This document shows, piece by piece, positions 16,197 to 25,179 of a DNA stretch of 64,000 nt (position 1 is its first letter; each line of letters opens with the position of its first letter). The notes beneath the pieces were generated by a model that saw only the letters and a program-made list of their open reading frames with translations, ran no database searches and was not told the origin of the DNA. The stretch comes from Planctomycetaceae bacterium (GTDB taxonomy: Bacteria > Planctomycetota > Planctomycetia > Pirellulales > Pirellulaceae), in assembly GCA_016794985.1 (NCBI GenBank), contig JAEUIQ010000070.1, positions 151,043 to 215,042 of the forward strand. The letters run 5' to 3'. The position numbers were made by a program, and so were the translations under genes.

Positions 16197-18833
16197 ATGT
16201 TACGAGTCATTCAAACCAAATCCGCCGGTGGGGCCAAGAGCTACTACTCCAAATCGGACTATCTCAGTGAAGGTCAAGAGCTGACCGGAATCTGGGGCGG
16301 CAAAGCCGCCGAACGACTGGGCCTGTCCGGCGAGGTCGAGAAGTCCCATTTCGATTCGTTGTGCGATAATCAACATCCGCAAACGGGGAATCGACTCACT
16401 GCACGCAATAAGTCGGATCGGACCGTTGGCTACGATTTTAACTTTCATGTGCCCAAGGGAGTGTCACTGGCTTACCTCGTCAATGACGACAAACGAATCC
16501 TGCAAGCCTTTCGCGACAGTGTGGAAAAAACCATGCGAGAAATTGAAGGAGACGCCAGCACACGAGTACGTAAGAACGATCAGCAAGAGGAACGTCACAC
16601 TGGGAACCTTGTCTGGGCAACTTTCGTACATAATACGGCTCGTCCGGTGTCGGGTGAGCCCGATCCACACCTGCATGCACATGCATTCGCACTCAACTTA
16701 ACATTTGACGAAATAGAAAATCGCTGGAAGGCCGGACAGTTCCGAGAGCTGAAACGAGATGCCAGCTACTATGAGGCTGCATTCCACTCGAGGCTCGCTT
16801 CTCGAATAAAGGAACTCGGCTACGGAATCGAACGCCAGGGACATGGCTGGGACATTGCGGGCCTTACCCCAGAACTGACCAAGAAATTCTCACGTCGCAC
16901 CGCCGAAATCGAAGCATTAGCCAGCGAGCTTGGCATTGATAATGTTGAAGCGTTGGACGGCCTTGGTGCCAAGACTCGCAGCAAGAAAGAATCCAGCCTC
17001 ACGATGTCCGAGCTGAAGCAGCGTTGGCGGGGTCGATTGTCGGACACTGATTCAAACGTTCTTCAGTCGTTGCTTTCTCCTTCGCCAGCAAAAGAAGAGC
17101 CGTTAAAGAATTTCGAAAACGAATCCATGATGTTTTCAATCAAGCATTGTTTCGAGCGTGATTCCGTGGTGCCAGAGCGGACTTTATTGGCAACAGCACT
17201 TCGATTCGGCGTAGGCTACGTCTCGGTTGAAGGAATGCATCAGCAACTTGAAGAGCATCAGGTCATCAGACGCAAAATGCATCAACGCAACTGGGCGACC
17301 ACGCCTGAGGTTTTGGCAGAAGAAACCGCAATGCTGAGACAATCGCGAGCCTCTGTAGGTACCGCAGAACCATTAAACGACCATTGGACCATTCAACGAA
17401 ACTGGTTGAACGAAGACCAGCAACGCGCTGTCCAGCATGTTCTGCAAGCGAAAGACAATATCCTGATGATTCGCGGCGGGGCGGGAACCGGCAAGACGTC
17501 ACTCATGCAGGAAGCCGCAGCAGGAATCGAGGCGGGGGGGCGGCAAGTATTCATATTTGCTCCGTCTGCGCAAGCCAGTCGCGGTGTGCTTGTGGATGAA
17601 GGATTTAAGGCGACCACGGTGGCCGAACTATTGCTGTCGAAGGAAAAACAAGCTGAGGTTAGCGGCAACGTCATCTGGATTGATGAGGCCGGGCTACTTG
17701 GGACGCGGACATTGAAGTCAGTGATCGACCTGGCCGAGCGGGCAGGGGCCAAGCTGGTCTTGTCAGGCGACTGGAAGCAACACGGGGCGGTGGAACGCGG
17801 AGCGGCCATGCGTCTGTTAGAACAGGAAGGTGGGATTTCACCGGCCATTGTAGGAAAGGTTCAGCGACAAACAGGGGCCTACAAAGAGGCGGTGCTGGAA
17901 CTGGCCCAAGGCAGGACCATGAATGGGTTTAATGCCCTGGATAAACTGGGTTGGATTCATGAAATCGAGGATTCCGAAAAGCGTTATCAACAGATGGCCG
18001 TTCGCTTCGCCGAGTCTTGGGAAGCAAATGAAACGGTGCTTGCTGTCGCACCCACCCATGCCGAGGCAAATGAGCTTACCGGAAAGATTCGGGCGGAGTT
18101 GATGGCCCGAGGCCAGATTACCGGGGAAGAACGAGAATTCATCGGGCTTGATTCCATGCGTCTGACCGAAGCGGAAAGGACCGACGATTTGAGGCTTAAA
18201 GAAGGGGATGTCATGGTATTGCATCGGGCCGTGAAGGGAGCGCAACGTGGGGCAAGACTGGATGTCACACCGGAAAATATCGAGCTACTGAAGCAATCCC
18301 CGGCGAAGTTTGATGTGTTCCGCAAACGAAAGCTGGCATTTGCCAAAGGCGATCTGATACGCATAACCGCCAACGGAAAAACCAAGGACAAGCAGCATTC
18401 GCTCAATAACGGGCAGGTGTTTCGCATCAAAGGATTCAGCGAGAAGGGAGATATTGTCCTGGGCAATGGCTGGGTGGTTGATCGCGAATACGGGTTTCTG
18501 GCTCCCGGATATGTCTCAACATCGCACAGCGCACAGGGAAAAACCGTGGATAACGTCTTGATTGCCGAATCCTCGATGAGTTACCCGGCGGCGGATACCA
18601 GACAATTTTATGTATCGGTAAGCCGTGGCAGGCACAAAGCGGAGATATTCACGGACGATAAATACTCGTTGCTCGATGCGGTGCTGCGCGATGATGAACG
18701 TGTCAGCGCCACCGAATTAGTCAGAGTCTGGGATCGTCCCAGAACCTCGCAACAATTTGCGAAGATCCAATCTCAAGAAGAGGCCGTAAAGTTACCAGTT
18801 AGGGAACGGGATCGAGAGTATGAGCGAATCTAG
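16197..18833 (+). CDS. MobF-type conjugative relaxase-helicase (TraI/TrwC family)
   Basis: 878 residues from ATG 16197, chosen because MLRVIQTKSAGGAKSYY aligns with the TrwC start; TTG 16149 would add 16 residues. Catalytic tyrosines Y16/Y17 and Y22; the three-histidine metal site is in EPDPHLHAHA (H158, H160, H162). The C-terminal helicase has Walker A GGAGTGKTS at ~427, VIWIDEAGLLG (motif II), and FYVSVSRGRHKAEIF (motif VI). It nicks the origin of transfer, binds the 5' end covalently and unwinds the strand for transfer. Shorter than F TraI and close to TrwC in length. Its last 14 bases overlap the next gene. Confidence 0.95.
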   Translation: MLRVIQTKSAGGAKSYYSKSDYLSEGQELTGIWGGKAAERLGLSGEVEKSHFDSLCDNQHPQTGNRLTARNKSDRTVGYDFNFHVPKGVSLAYLVNDDKRILQAFRDSVEKTMREIEGDASTRVRKNDQQEERHTGNLVWATFVHNTARPVSGEPDPHLHAHAFALNLTFDEIENRWKAGQFRELKRDASYYEAAFHSRLASRIKELGYGIERQGHGWDIAGLTPELTKKFSRRTAEIEALASELGIDNVEALDGLGAKTRSKKESSLTMSELKQRWRGRLSDTDSNVLQSLLSPSPAKEEPLKNFENESMMFSIKHCFERDSVVPERTLLATALRFGVGYVSVEGMHQQLEEHQVIRRKMHQRNWATTPEVLAEETAMLRQSRASVGTAEPLNDHWTIQRNWLNEDQQRAVQHVLQAKDNILMIRGGAGTGKTSLMQEAAAGIEAGGRQVFIFAPSAQASRGVLVDEGFKATTVAELLLSKEKQAEVSGNVIWIDEAGLLGTRTLKSVIDLAERAGAKLVLSGDWKQHGAVERGAAMRLLEQEGGISPAIVGKVQRQTGAYKEAVLELAQGRTMNGFNALDKLGWIHEIEDSEKRYQQMAVRFAESWEANETVLAVAPTHAEANELTGKIRAELMARGQITGEEREFIGLDSMRLTEAERTDDLRLKEGDVMVLHRAVKGAQRGARLDVTPENIELLKQSPAKFDVFRKRKLAFAKGDLIRITANGKTKDKQHSLNNGQVFRIKGFSEKGDIVLGNGWVVDREYGFLAPGYVSTSHSAQGKTVDNVLIAESSMSYPAADTRQFYVSVSRGRHKAEIFTDDKYSLLDAVLRDDERVSATELVRVWDRPRTSQQFAKIQSQEEAVKLPVRERDREYERI

Positions 18834-19221
18834 CCTGCGAAGTGTGGTAGGTCATGTTGGCATCGTCAGAAAACTGTCGGCGGACATTCCGAAGGAAACA
18901 GAACCGGAGTATCGTGCGGCTTCGTTTGGACGGGTCGGTCTTCGTCCCCAGGTGATGCTGGAAATTGTGCAAGCCAGCGGCTACAGGGAAGTCTTTCCCT
19001 ATCTTGACTTGAGGAGCATTGCGACGTCTGATCCCAAGCTTGGATTCGAACTACGGTTCAGCGACCAGAAATGGATCATCCAGGGACAGAACCTGGAGGA
19101 GTGTTACCGGTACCTGAAGCAGAACCGATTAGAGGCGTTGCAGGAAGCCTCGCGCGCCGAAGCAATGTCTATGCCTGCCGAAGTGCCACTCATCCACTCC
19201 ATTCGGGTGATCAAGAAGTAA
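18820..19221 (+). CDS. Accessory protein cotranslated with the relaxase
   Basis: 133 residues from ATG 18820, overlapping the relaxase gene by 14 bp. A mixed alpha/beta sequence: VGLRPQVMLEIVQASGYREVFPYLDLRSIATSDPKLGFELRFSDQKWIIQGQNLEECYRYLKQNR. No known domain. The overlap suggests that it is made in step with the relaxase and may act in the relaxosome; this is inference. Confidence 0.7.
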   Translation: MSESSLRSVVGHVGIVRKLSADIPKETEPEYRAASFGRVGLRPQVMLEIVQASGYREVFPYLDLRSIATSDPKLGFELRFSDQKWIIQGQNLEECYRYLKQNRLEALQEASRAEAMSMPAEVPLIHSIRVIKK

Positions 19222-19223
19222 AC

Positions 19224-19973
19224 TCAACGCCAGATTTCGTTGAGATGTTGTTCGTTCGACCGGACTCGCTTGGTAAACGATTGCCCGGGTGCGGATTCAG
19301 AGGCCATTAAGAGCTCAAGCAGCTTGGGTTGGCGATGATGCTCAGCAGTTCTGCGGGCAGGGATGATCTGACCATCGGGGTTGCCGGTTTGGAGTATCAT
19401 TCGGTCAAGCAGGAACGCACTGGTATCGGTATGACCGTGGGCCACGGCTTCTTGCAGAGAGGTGTAATGCCGTTTGTTCTTCACAGCAGTGTCTGGACAA
19501 TGCTTCAGCAACATGGATACCATCTCGGTGTTTCCAGATCGAGCAGCCAGATGAAGGGCCGTATCACTGGAACGCGACGTTTCATTGATTCGTGCTCCGG
19601 ACTGCAATAGGTCATCAGCGAAATACACGTCACCTGTTTTGACGGCCAGCATCAGAGCATTCTCACCGGCTAGATTCTTTGCATGAATATCGGCGTTGCA
19701 TTCCAAGAGTGCGCGAGCAAATCCACTATTGTGTCGCATAATACTTCGCAGCAGCAGGTTATTACCTTGCTTGCCAACAATCTGATTGGGGTTGGCTCCA
19801 GCTTGTACTAGAAAACGGAGCAGATGATGCTGTTGGTAATGCTCAGCCACTTCCAGGATTGAGCGAGCCTTATAGTCTCGACAATCAATGCTGGCACCTT
19901 GCTCAATTGCCTCGCGAACCTTATGCCTGTCTCCGTCCTTGACGGCTGCCACCAATAGATAATCCTTGCTCAT
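19224..19973 (-). CDS. Ankyrin-repeat protein
   Basis: 249 residues from ATG 19973 with GGGGTGG close upstream. About five ankyrin repeats between residues 4 and 175, for example NLAGENALMLAVKTGDVYFADDLLQSGARIN and SDTALHLAARSGNTEMVSMLLKHC. No signal peptide, so a cytoplasmic protein-binding role is likely. It ends two bases from the gene at 18820-19221 on the other strand. Its partner is unknown. Confidence 0.85.
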   Translation of the reverse strand: MSKDYLLVAAVKDGDRHKVREAIEQGASIDCRDYKARSILEVAEHYQQHHLLRFLVQAGANPNQIVGKQGNNLLLRSIMRHNSGFARALLECNADIHAKNLAGENALMLAVKTGDVYFADDLLQSGARINETSRSSDTALHLAARSGNTEMVSMLLKHCPDTAVKNKRHYTSLQEAVAHGHTDTSAFLLDRMILQTGNPDGQIIPARRTAEHHRQPKLLELLMASESAPGQSFTKRVRSNEQHLNEIWR

Positions 19974-20114
19974 GCCACCCCATAAAAGGATGGCTTTTAT
20001 TACCAGCCAGTGAATATGGCAAGTGGCTTTGTGAAAGGGTAAATACGCATGGCGTCCATTAAATGATTCTTAACCGCGTTGAGGCTAGACTCTGCAAAAC
20101 TTGTGGAGATAAGT

Positions 20115-21008
20115 TTGCCACCGTCGAACCGCATCCTGCCAAATCATCACGGCTTCACCCTCATTGAAATCAGCATCGTGCTGGTGATTATCGGCTTGGT
20201 TATTGGTGGCGTGATGATGGGAAAAGACTTAATTGAGGGTGCGGCGATTCGCTCACAAATTTCACAGATTGAAAAGTATAACGCTGCCGTCCATACGTTT
20301 CGCTTGCAATATAATGCTCTCCCAGGCGACATGAATCAATCGCAAGCAAATAGCTTGGGTTTCGTGGCTCGTGGTGATAGCACGGGAATTATGGTGGGCG
20401 CAGGTGATGGAAATGGCATTATTCAAGGCTATCATAATACTGGTACTGTTTCGCCCTGTAGTAGTTGTGGCGGTGCCGGTGAGAATGTCTTTTTCTGGAA
20501 TGACCTTACTTGGGCTAATGGCAAGAATGTAAATCTTATCGAAGGTACGTTTCGACCTTCTGGCGGTGGCGGGTATGCAGGCAATCCCAATCCTGCAATA
20601 ACCGGGAGCAGGATTAATTTGTGGTTTCCTAGAGCAAAAGTCGGGAATGCACATGTCTATGTTTACAGTTATAACGGTGAGAACTGGTTCGGCTTATCCA
20701 ATGTAACATTCATAAGATGGTATCAGCTTTCGTCTTTAGCAAGCGTTAAGGTCAGTCAGGCCTATGCGATTGATGCTAAAGTTGATGATGGCCTACCACA
20801 AGCAGGTAAGGTAATTGCGTATTTCCTGAACTGGTCGAGCACCACTGAGTATGCCGTCTGGGCAGGCACAGCTACCACTGCTGCAACGGCTGCTTCTGCA
20901 ACTACATGCTATGATAATGCGAATGTAGGAGGGGCAGTACAACGGTATTCTATGAGCGTAAATGGCGGCAATGGAGCCAATTGTGGTTTGTCTTTCAAAT
21001 TTCAATAA
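20115..21008 (+). CDS. Prepilin-like protein (type IV pilin family)
   Basis: 297 residues from a TTG at 20115, chosen because GGAG stands six bases upstream; a TTG at 20079 is the alternative. Leader of 12 residues ending NHHG, then FTLIEISIVLVIIGLVIGGVMMGKDLIE with Glu at +5, then IEKYNAAVHTFRLQYNALPGDM. Near the end AIDAKVDDGLPQAGK, the motif shared by all prepilins here. The central part is rich in Gly, Asn and Ser. A C-terminal cysteine pair (TTCYD, ANCGL) may form a disulfide. Probably a further subunit, major or minor, of the element's pilus. Confidence 0.87.
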   Translation: MPPSNRILPNHHGFTLIEISIVLVIIGLVIGGVMMGKDLIEGAAIRSQISQIEKYNAAVHTFRLQYNALPGDMNQSQANSLGFVARGDSTGIMVGAGDGNGIIQGYHNTGTVSPCSSCGGAGENVFFWNDLTWANGKNVNLIEGTFRPSGGGGYAGNPNPAITGSRINLWFPRAKVGNAHVYVYSYNGENWFGLSNVTFIRWYQLSSLASVKVSQAYAIDAKVDDGLPQAGKVIAYFLNWSSTTEYAVWAGTATTAATAASATTCYDNANVGGAVQRYSMSVNGGNGANCGLSFKFQ

Positions 21009-21208
21009 CGGGCTTCGATTTGCAAAGTCCGAAAACTACCGAAGGTTGCCTGCCATTCTTTGACGGATAGCATACTCGCGTCGCCCTCTGCCTTGCCGTT
21101 CTGCAATTTAGAGATTGTGGAGCATTTTTAATTGTGATTTTGCGAGCAAATCGCGTCTTTATTGATTGGGTGCGGACGAGCAGACTCAACCAGCAGGAGT
21201 CAATCGAC

Positions 21209-21457
21209 ATGGTGAATGAACTCTATTTGACACCACCCAAAATTGCCAAGCAGTTAGGTGTCACATGCGAGAAGGTGCTGAACTGGATTCGCTCCGGGCA
21301 ACTAAGAGCGGTCAATTTAAGTTCGGGAACCCGACCGCGCTGGAAAGTCCGCCCCGATGATCTGGAGAGCTTCCTTGCCACAAAATGCAATCAGTCAAAC
21401 ATCAAGCCATCTCCCAGTCGGCACGCTCTGCCGAAGCCGGTTCGCCAGTGGGTGTGA
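21209..21457 (+). CDS. Excisionase-like helix-turn-helix protein
   Basis: 82 residues from ATG 21209, decided by AGGAG nine bases upstream; the frame is open from GTG 21134. LTPPKIAKQLGVTCEKVLNWIRSGQLRAVNLSSGTRPRWKVRPDDLESFLATK is a MerR-like winged helix of the HTH_17/excisionase type. Such proteins bend attachment-site DNA during excision. Its place about 3 kb from the tRNA junction fits that role, but no tyrosine integrase is present in the window. Confidence 0.75.
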   Translation: MVNELYLTPPKIAKQLGVTCEKVLNWIRSGQLRAVNLSSGTRPRWKVRPDDLESFLATKCNQSNIKPSPSRHALPKPVRQWV

Positions 21458-21571
21458 GTAGATTAGGTGGCGAGACGCTTGAATGTCAAGGGCGAGGCCT
21501 TCGAGGTACTCTAATACCCGCTCTATGTGAAAGTAGCCGTTTAGAGAACCCAAGCCGCTGGCTGCGAACAT

Positions 21572-24256
21572 TCAGTCATTTAGTCCGTAAATCACCTGAC
21601 GCTTGCGAAATGCCTCCTTACTTCCTTCGAGAATTGTGCAAACAATTTCCTTTGTAGCAGTGTTATCAATCGAGCCTCGGTTGCGAACCACAGATTTGTC
21701 GGCACTTCCTCGCAATGGAAGGATCAATTCAGCATCGCCCAGAACCGCGATATTCGCGTTGTGTGTGACGATAATCACTTGCCGACACTCTTTCACTCGA
21801 CGAAGTGTACGCACGAGCGTTTTGTAAATGAACTCACTGTCGAGGTTGTCTTCTGGCTGATCAATGATCAATGGTACGCGGCTCTTCGAGAACAGCATAA
21901 TCGACAAAAGGATCGACTGCTGTTGACCAAGTGAAAGCTGCGAAAAATCTTTTTGAGGATAGGTTTTAGTTCCGTTTGAGTGTTCTACAGTCTTCGTTAT
22001 TTTTATCTCTGGTCGGTCAAAGAACTCACAACGCTCGATCATGAACTTGACTTCTTGGGTAGACAAAGTCGCGAGGATTTCGCCTGCTTCTTTCGCTGTG
22101 AAAACCGTCGTGCCTTGTTCGTCCTTGATTGCTTGAAACGCCACGCTACTCTTGTTCGCAATTGCCTCCAGTACCGCGAACGGTGAGAGCGTTTTGACGA
22201 TAAGCCTTGCCCGTGGCACCTGTGAGGTTCGCCAATTCATCTTCGTCTGGATTATTTCTTCAAGTTTGGGGCAAAGAGTTCCCTCATGGAACCTAATGTT
22301 GACGGAATAATCCACAACGGTTTCGGACAGATTTTCCGTCATTTGTCGAGCAAATGCGACGTGCAAAGCGTGGATTCTACCGCAGACCGTCTGCCGTTCT
22401 TGCGTCAAAGCGAGGCGTGCTCGGCAGGCTTCTCGACGTAATGGAATATTCTTTTTTAGTTCAGTGAGTTTTTGCCCAAGTTCAGATGAGTCTTTGGTGA
22501 CCTTTCGAATGAACGCGATGTCGAGCCTTATGTTGTTCTTTTCGAGATCGCGGCGGATGTTCTCAATCTTGTCTTGGATTTCCTTTTCTTTCAGCATCCA
22601 TTTCTGTAGCTGGTCTTTGATGTCCGTGATGAAAGCATCGGTCTTTGTCTTGATGTCTTTCGCAGTAAGCTCGATCTCGCCGGAGAACTCCCGGATGATT
22701 TTCTGTACCGCCACGAACTCGTCTTTTCCGGCGACAACCTTGGTATCGTCAATAGACGTAAGTAACTCGTTTATGCCAAGATTTGACATCTTCACGGACT
22801 CAAGTACTTCTTTCAAGCTCTTCGTCAATTGAGCTCGGAATGTGCGTTCAGCGGCAAGCTTCTCTTCAAGCTCCACGATTGTCTTTGCGTCCTTCGCCTT
22901 CAACGCATCAAGCTGTCGATCCGCAGTTTTTTTGGCTTGATCCACTGTGTCAATCTGAGAGATGGCAAGATTTAGCCTCTCGATCAACGTCTGGTTTTCG
23001 AGCAATTGGTCACGTATCATTTCGTCCTTGGCGTAGAGATCCGCCAGATCGTCCCGTATGAAATCGTCTAGAAACCTCAAGAGGATAGAGGGATCTTTGT
23101 CGCAATGTTGGATCGTCTCGGCCGTCTCCCCCTGACCATAGCTCTCAATGGCAATACGGCGCGGACCGTTTTCCAGATCGGTTTGATTAACGACAGACTG
23201 AGATTTGTTCCGTGTGAAGATGTACTCCTGGCCGACTTCGTCTCGGTAAAGCAAAGAGATCGAATCGGGCCATACCTCTGAATCCACCAAGTCAGTCTCG
23301 ACATTGTTCCCCGACGTTACACGTAAAGATTCAATCATAGTGGACTTGCCGGCACCACGCCCGCCGATGATGCACGTAAGATTTCGGCTGAATCGGATGA
23401 TCTGTCCGTTGAGAAATCCTCCCTCAAGCTTCATGCCGACGAACTGTGGGATAGTTTCTGGAAGTAGGTCTTCGAGGCGCGTACGGGCCGCAGAGTCGAT
23501 CAAAGCGAGCCTCAATGCACTGAATGTTAGCGATTCCATCTTCAGTCGAGTAAGGCGACGATTGCCACTTGCGTTTCTTCCCATTGCGTTTAATGTGTGA
23601 GCATCGGACGACATTACCTTAGCCAATTCGTAAGTGTCCTCGTGCTCCAGGGAGGTTCGGCGAAGATTCGCGAGGTGCTTACGGATTCCATCACAATCAC
23701 GATTGGTGTACCAAGTTTCGTTGGCTATCTGTGCGACCTCAAGCGCAAGCAAGTTGGGGCACTTCAATATTGCTTCTTTGAACTCATTGCTCTTAGGTAC
23801 GCACGCGTCGAATCCACTTTCCAACTCGATGTGAGCACAGATTCCGAACCCGCCTTGATTCTCAGCTTCCTCAAGACATTGCGGAATCAGGTTGTGGCAC
23901 GTCTTCCTGTCCGCGGAGATGTTGAGCTTTCCATAAAACGTTTGCAATGCACGTAGTGAGGGACAATAGACAAGTAAATGGCCTTGAGGCGTTGATAGCT
24001 CAACTCCGGGAACAACAAGTAGATTCTTGCCTTCCGCATGCTTGATCGCAGCTCCGACATTCCCGATTTGGTTGTGGTCGGTAATTGAAATAACGTGAAG
24101 ATTTTCAGTCATAGCTGTGTCAACAATTGCTTCGGGCGTCATTGTTGTGTCACAGACGTCGTAAGAGCCGCCTTCCCCGTAGGAATGGATATGCAAATCA
24201 GCCCGACGAAAGATCGCGCCTTCTGTCTCTCCTGCAATTTCCTCGGAAAGTGCCAT
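21572..24256 (-). CDS. PHP-domain / SMC-like ATPase fusion (TrlF-type)
   Basis: 894 residues from ATG 24256. Residues 18-230 are a PHP phosphoesterase with its metal motifs in order: DLHIHS (D20, H22, H24), ITDHN (D60, H61), GVE (E86), CAH (H142) and SSDAH (D218, H220). Residues ~285-890 are an SMC/RecN-like ATPase: Walker A GGRGAGKST at 298, a long coiled coil (~400-640), signature LSLGQQQS, Walker B PLIIDQPEDNLD and VIIVTHN. Both active sites look intact. Family role: PHP-SMC proteins are thought to act on nucleic acid and turn up in variable, defence-like contexts; this specific function is inference. It is the last gene before the tRNA junction, a typical cargo position. Confidence 0.9.
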   Translation of the reverse strand: MALSEEIAGETEGAIFRRADLHIHSYGEGGSYDVCDTTMTPEAIVDTAMTENLHVISITDHNQIGNVGAAIKHAEGKNLLVVPGVELSTPQGHLLVYCPSLRALQTFYGKLNISADRKTCHNLIPQCLEEAENQGGFGICAHIELESGFDACVPKSNEFKEAILKCPNLLALEVAQIANETWYTNRDCDGIRKHLANLRRTSLEHEDTYELAKVMSSDAHTLNAMGRNASGNRRLTRLKMESLTFSALRLALIDSAARTRLEDLLPETIPQFVGMKLEGGFLNGQIIRFSRNLTCIIGGRGAGKSTMIESLRVTSGNNVETDLVDSEVWPDSISLLYRDEVGQEYIFTRNKSQSVVNQTDLENGPRRIAIESYGQGETAETIQHCDKDPSILLRFLDDFIRDDLADLYAKDEMIRDQLLENQTLIERLNLAISQIDTVDQAKKTADRQLDALKAKDAKTIVELEEKLAAERTFRAQLTKSLKEVLESVKMSNLGINELLTSIDDTKVVAGKDEFVAVQKIIREFSGEIELTAKDIKTKTDAFITDIKDQLQKWMLKEKEIQDKIENIRRDLEKNNIRLDIAFIRKVTKDSSELGQKLTELKKNIPLRREACRARLALTQERQTVCGRIHALHVAFARQMTENLSETVVDYSVNIRFHEGTLCPKLEEIIQTKMNWRTSQVPRARLIVKTLSPFAVLEAIANKSSVAFQAIKDEQGTTVFTAKEAGEILATLSTQEVKFMIERCEFFDRPEIKITKTVEHSNGTKTYPQKDFSQLSLGQQQSILLSIMLFSKSRVPLIIDQPEDNLDSEFIYKTLVRTLRRVKECRQVIIVTHNANIAVLGDAELILPLRGSADKSVVRNRGSIDNTATKEIVCTILEGSKEAFRKRQVIYGLND

Positions 24257-24404
24257 GTAGTTTCCCCGTCAAAAAATAGAATGAAACGCTAAGTGTTTCG
24301 GAATTGTAACTGACTAGGGTGGGAGTTACAACTGCGTTCGGTCGCATAGACCGACGGTGCGATATTGATTCCGCTTGCTCTTGTTCCACGAGCGACTCCA
24401 ACAG

Positions 24405-24422
24405 CGGGTGTCGCGACACCCG
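24405..24422. repeat. Perfect 18-bp palindrome near the element end
   Basis: CGGGTGTCGCGACACCCG reads the same on both strands. It lies 121 bp inside the tRNA junction, between that junction and the start of the PHP-SMC gene. A shorter inverted repeat (CGGTC-5-GACCG) lies at 24339-24353 and a third (GCCAC-10-GTGGC) at 24515-24534. They may be binding sites for the recombination proteins, or operators of the PHP-SMC gene. Confidence 0.5.
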
Positions 24423-24542
24423 TTAGGGCATAGATTCCACTAAAAACGATCATTTCGGCGAGACGTGGAAAAGTCGAATTGAGCCTATAAAACACGGGGT
24501 CTCATGCGATTTTGGCCACATTCCGAAAAGTGGCGTTTCTCA

Positions 24543-24582
24543 ATTAGAAGTCAGTTGCTCTATCCAGCTGAGCTACCGGGGC
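24543..24582 (-). tRNA. 5' half of tRNA-Arg(UCU), cut after the anticodon loop
   Basis: Read on the minus strand from 24582: acceptor GCCCCGG, TA, D-arm GCTC-AGCTGGATA-GAGC, A, anticodon arm ACTGA, loop CTTCTAA with anticodon TCT, and one base of the 3' stem. The expected TCAGT stem, variable loop, T-arm and acceptor 3' strand are missing; the next bases (TTGAG) belong to the element. No 3' half is found in the 300 bp beyond. This marks the right junction of the integrated element. Confidence 0.85.
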
Positions 24583-24794
24583 GGGTGGGAATTGAGAAAA
24601 AGTGTACGACGAGCCGCCGAGAATGACCAGGGGAGGCGGGTGTCCAGGGACGCCGATCGTTGGCTTCTCAACCTAGACAGGCCACGCGGCTTCGAAGTTC
24701 GGCCACCAACTCATTACCAGCGACAATTAAAGCCGATTTTCCGATTCGTATACAAAGCACGGCTTGGTTTCACCATGATCCAAATCGGGACAAA

Positions 24795-25109
24795 TCAAAA
24801 CATGGACGAGATCATTTGACTCACAAAATCGCTCAGCACTCGGTCCAGGCCGCCACCAACGACATCGGTCAATTGCTGATCGTTCAAGAAAATTGCCGCC
24901 AATATTCCTGCTGACGAACCCAAAGCCATGCCAAAACCAAACCATGCTGGAACATCGAAGTCCAGCGGGAAAACACACCATATCCCACTCGCAGCCAACA
25001 CGCCTCCAGATAACGCCAACAAACTGACGCGGAAAAACAACGCGGTCAACTCGCAAGTCGTCTGACGACGCTCCATCATCGGATCACAAACTTCGGATTT
25101 TCTTCGCAT
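24795..25109 (-). CDS. Small membrane protein, unknown function
   Basis: 104 residues from ATG 25109 (ATGs at 25079 and 25076 possible). Two membrane helices: LTALFFRVSLLALSGGVLAASGIWCVF and AWFGFGMALGSSAGILAAIFL. The C-terminus QQLTDVVGGGLDRVLSDFVSQMISS is amphipathic. The frame stays open further upstream to 25373, but that part covers repeat sequence and is not protein-like. No family recognised. It is the first host gene beyond the tRNA junction. Confidence 0.6.
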   Translation of the reverse strand: MRRKSEVCDPMMERRQTTCELTALFFRVSLLALSGGVLAASGIWCVFPLDFDVPAWFGFGMALGSSAGILAAIFLNDQQLTDVVGGGLDRVLSDFVSQMISSMF

Positions 25110-25179
25110 CGTATCCGTTCGTGGACTTGGACAAAATCTTGGATTGTTTTTACCAATTGTGATCGGGACGATTAAGGGA

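Noticed and set aside
1..24543. CRISPR arrays or ribosomal RNA genes
   Set aside because: No regularly spaced repeats with unique spacers and no rRNA-like sequence were found here or elsewhere in the window.
24256..24582. Group I intron in the tRNA-Arg anticodon loop
   Set aside because: No 3' half of the tRNA follows within 300 bp and no conserved intron core was seen; an element junction explains it better.
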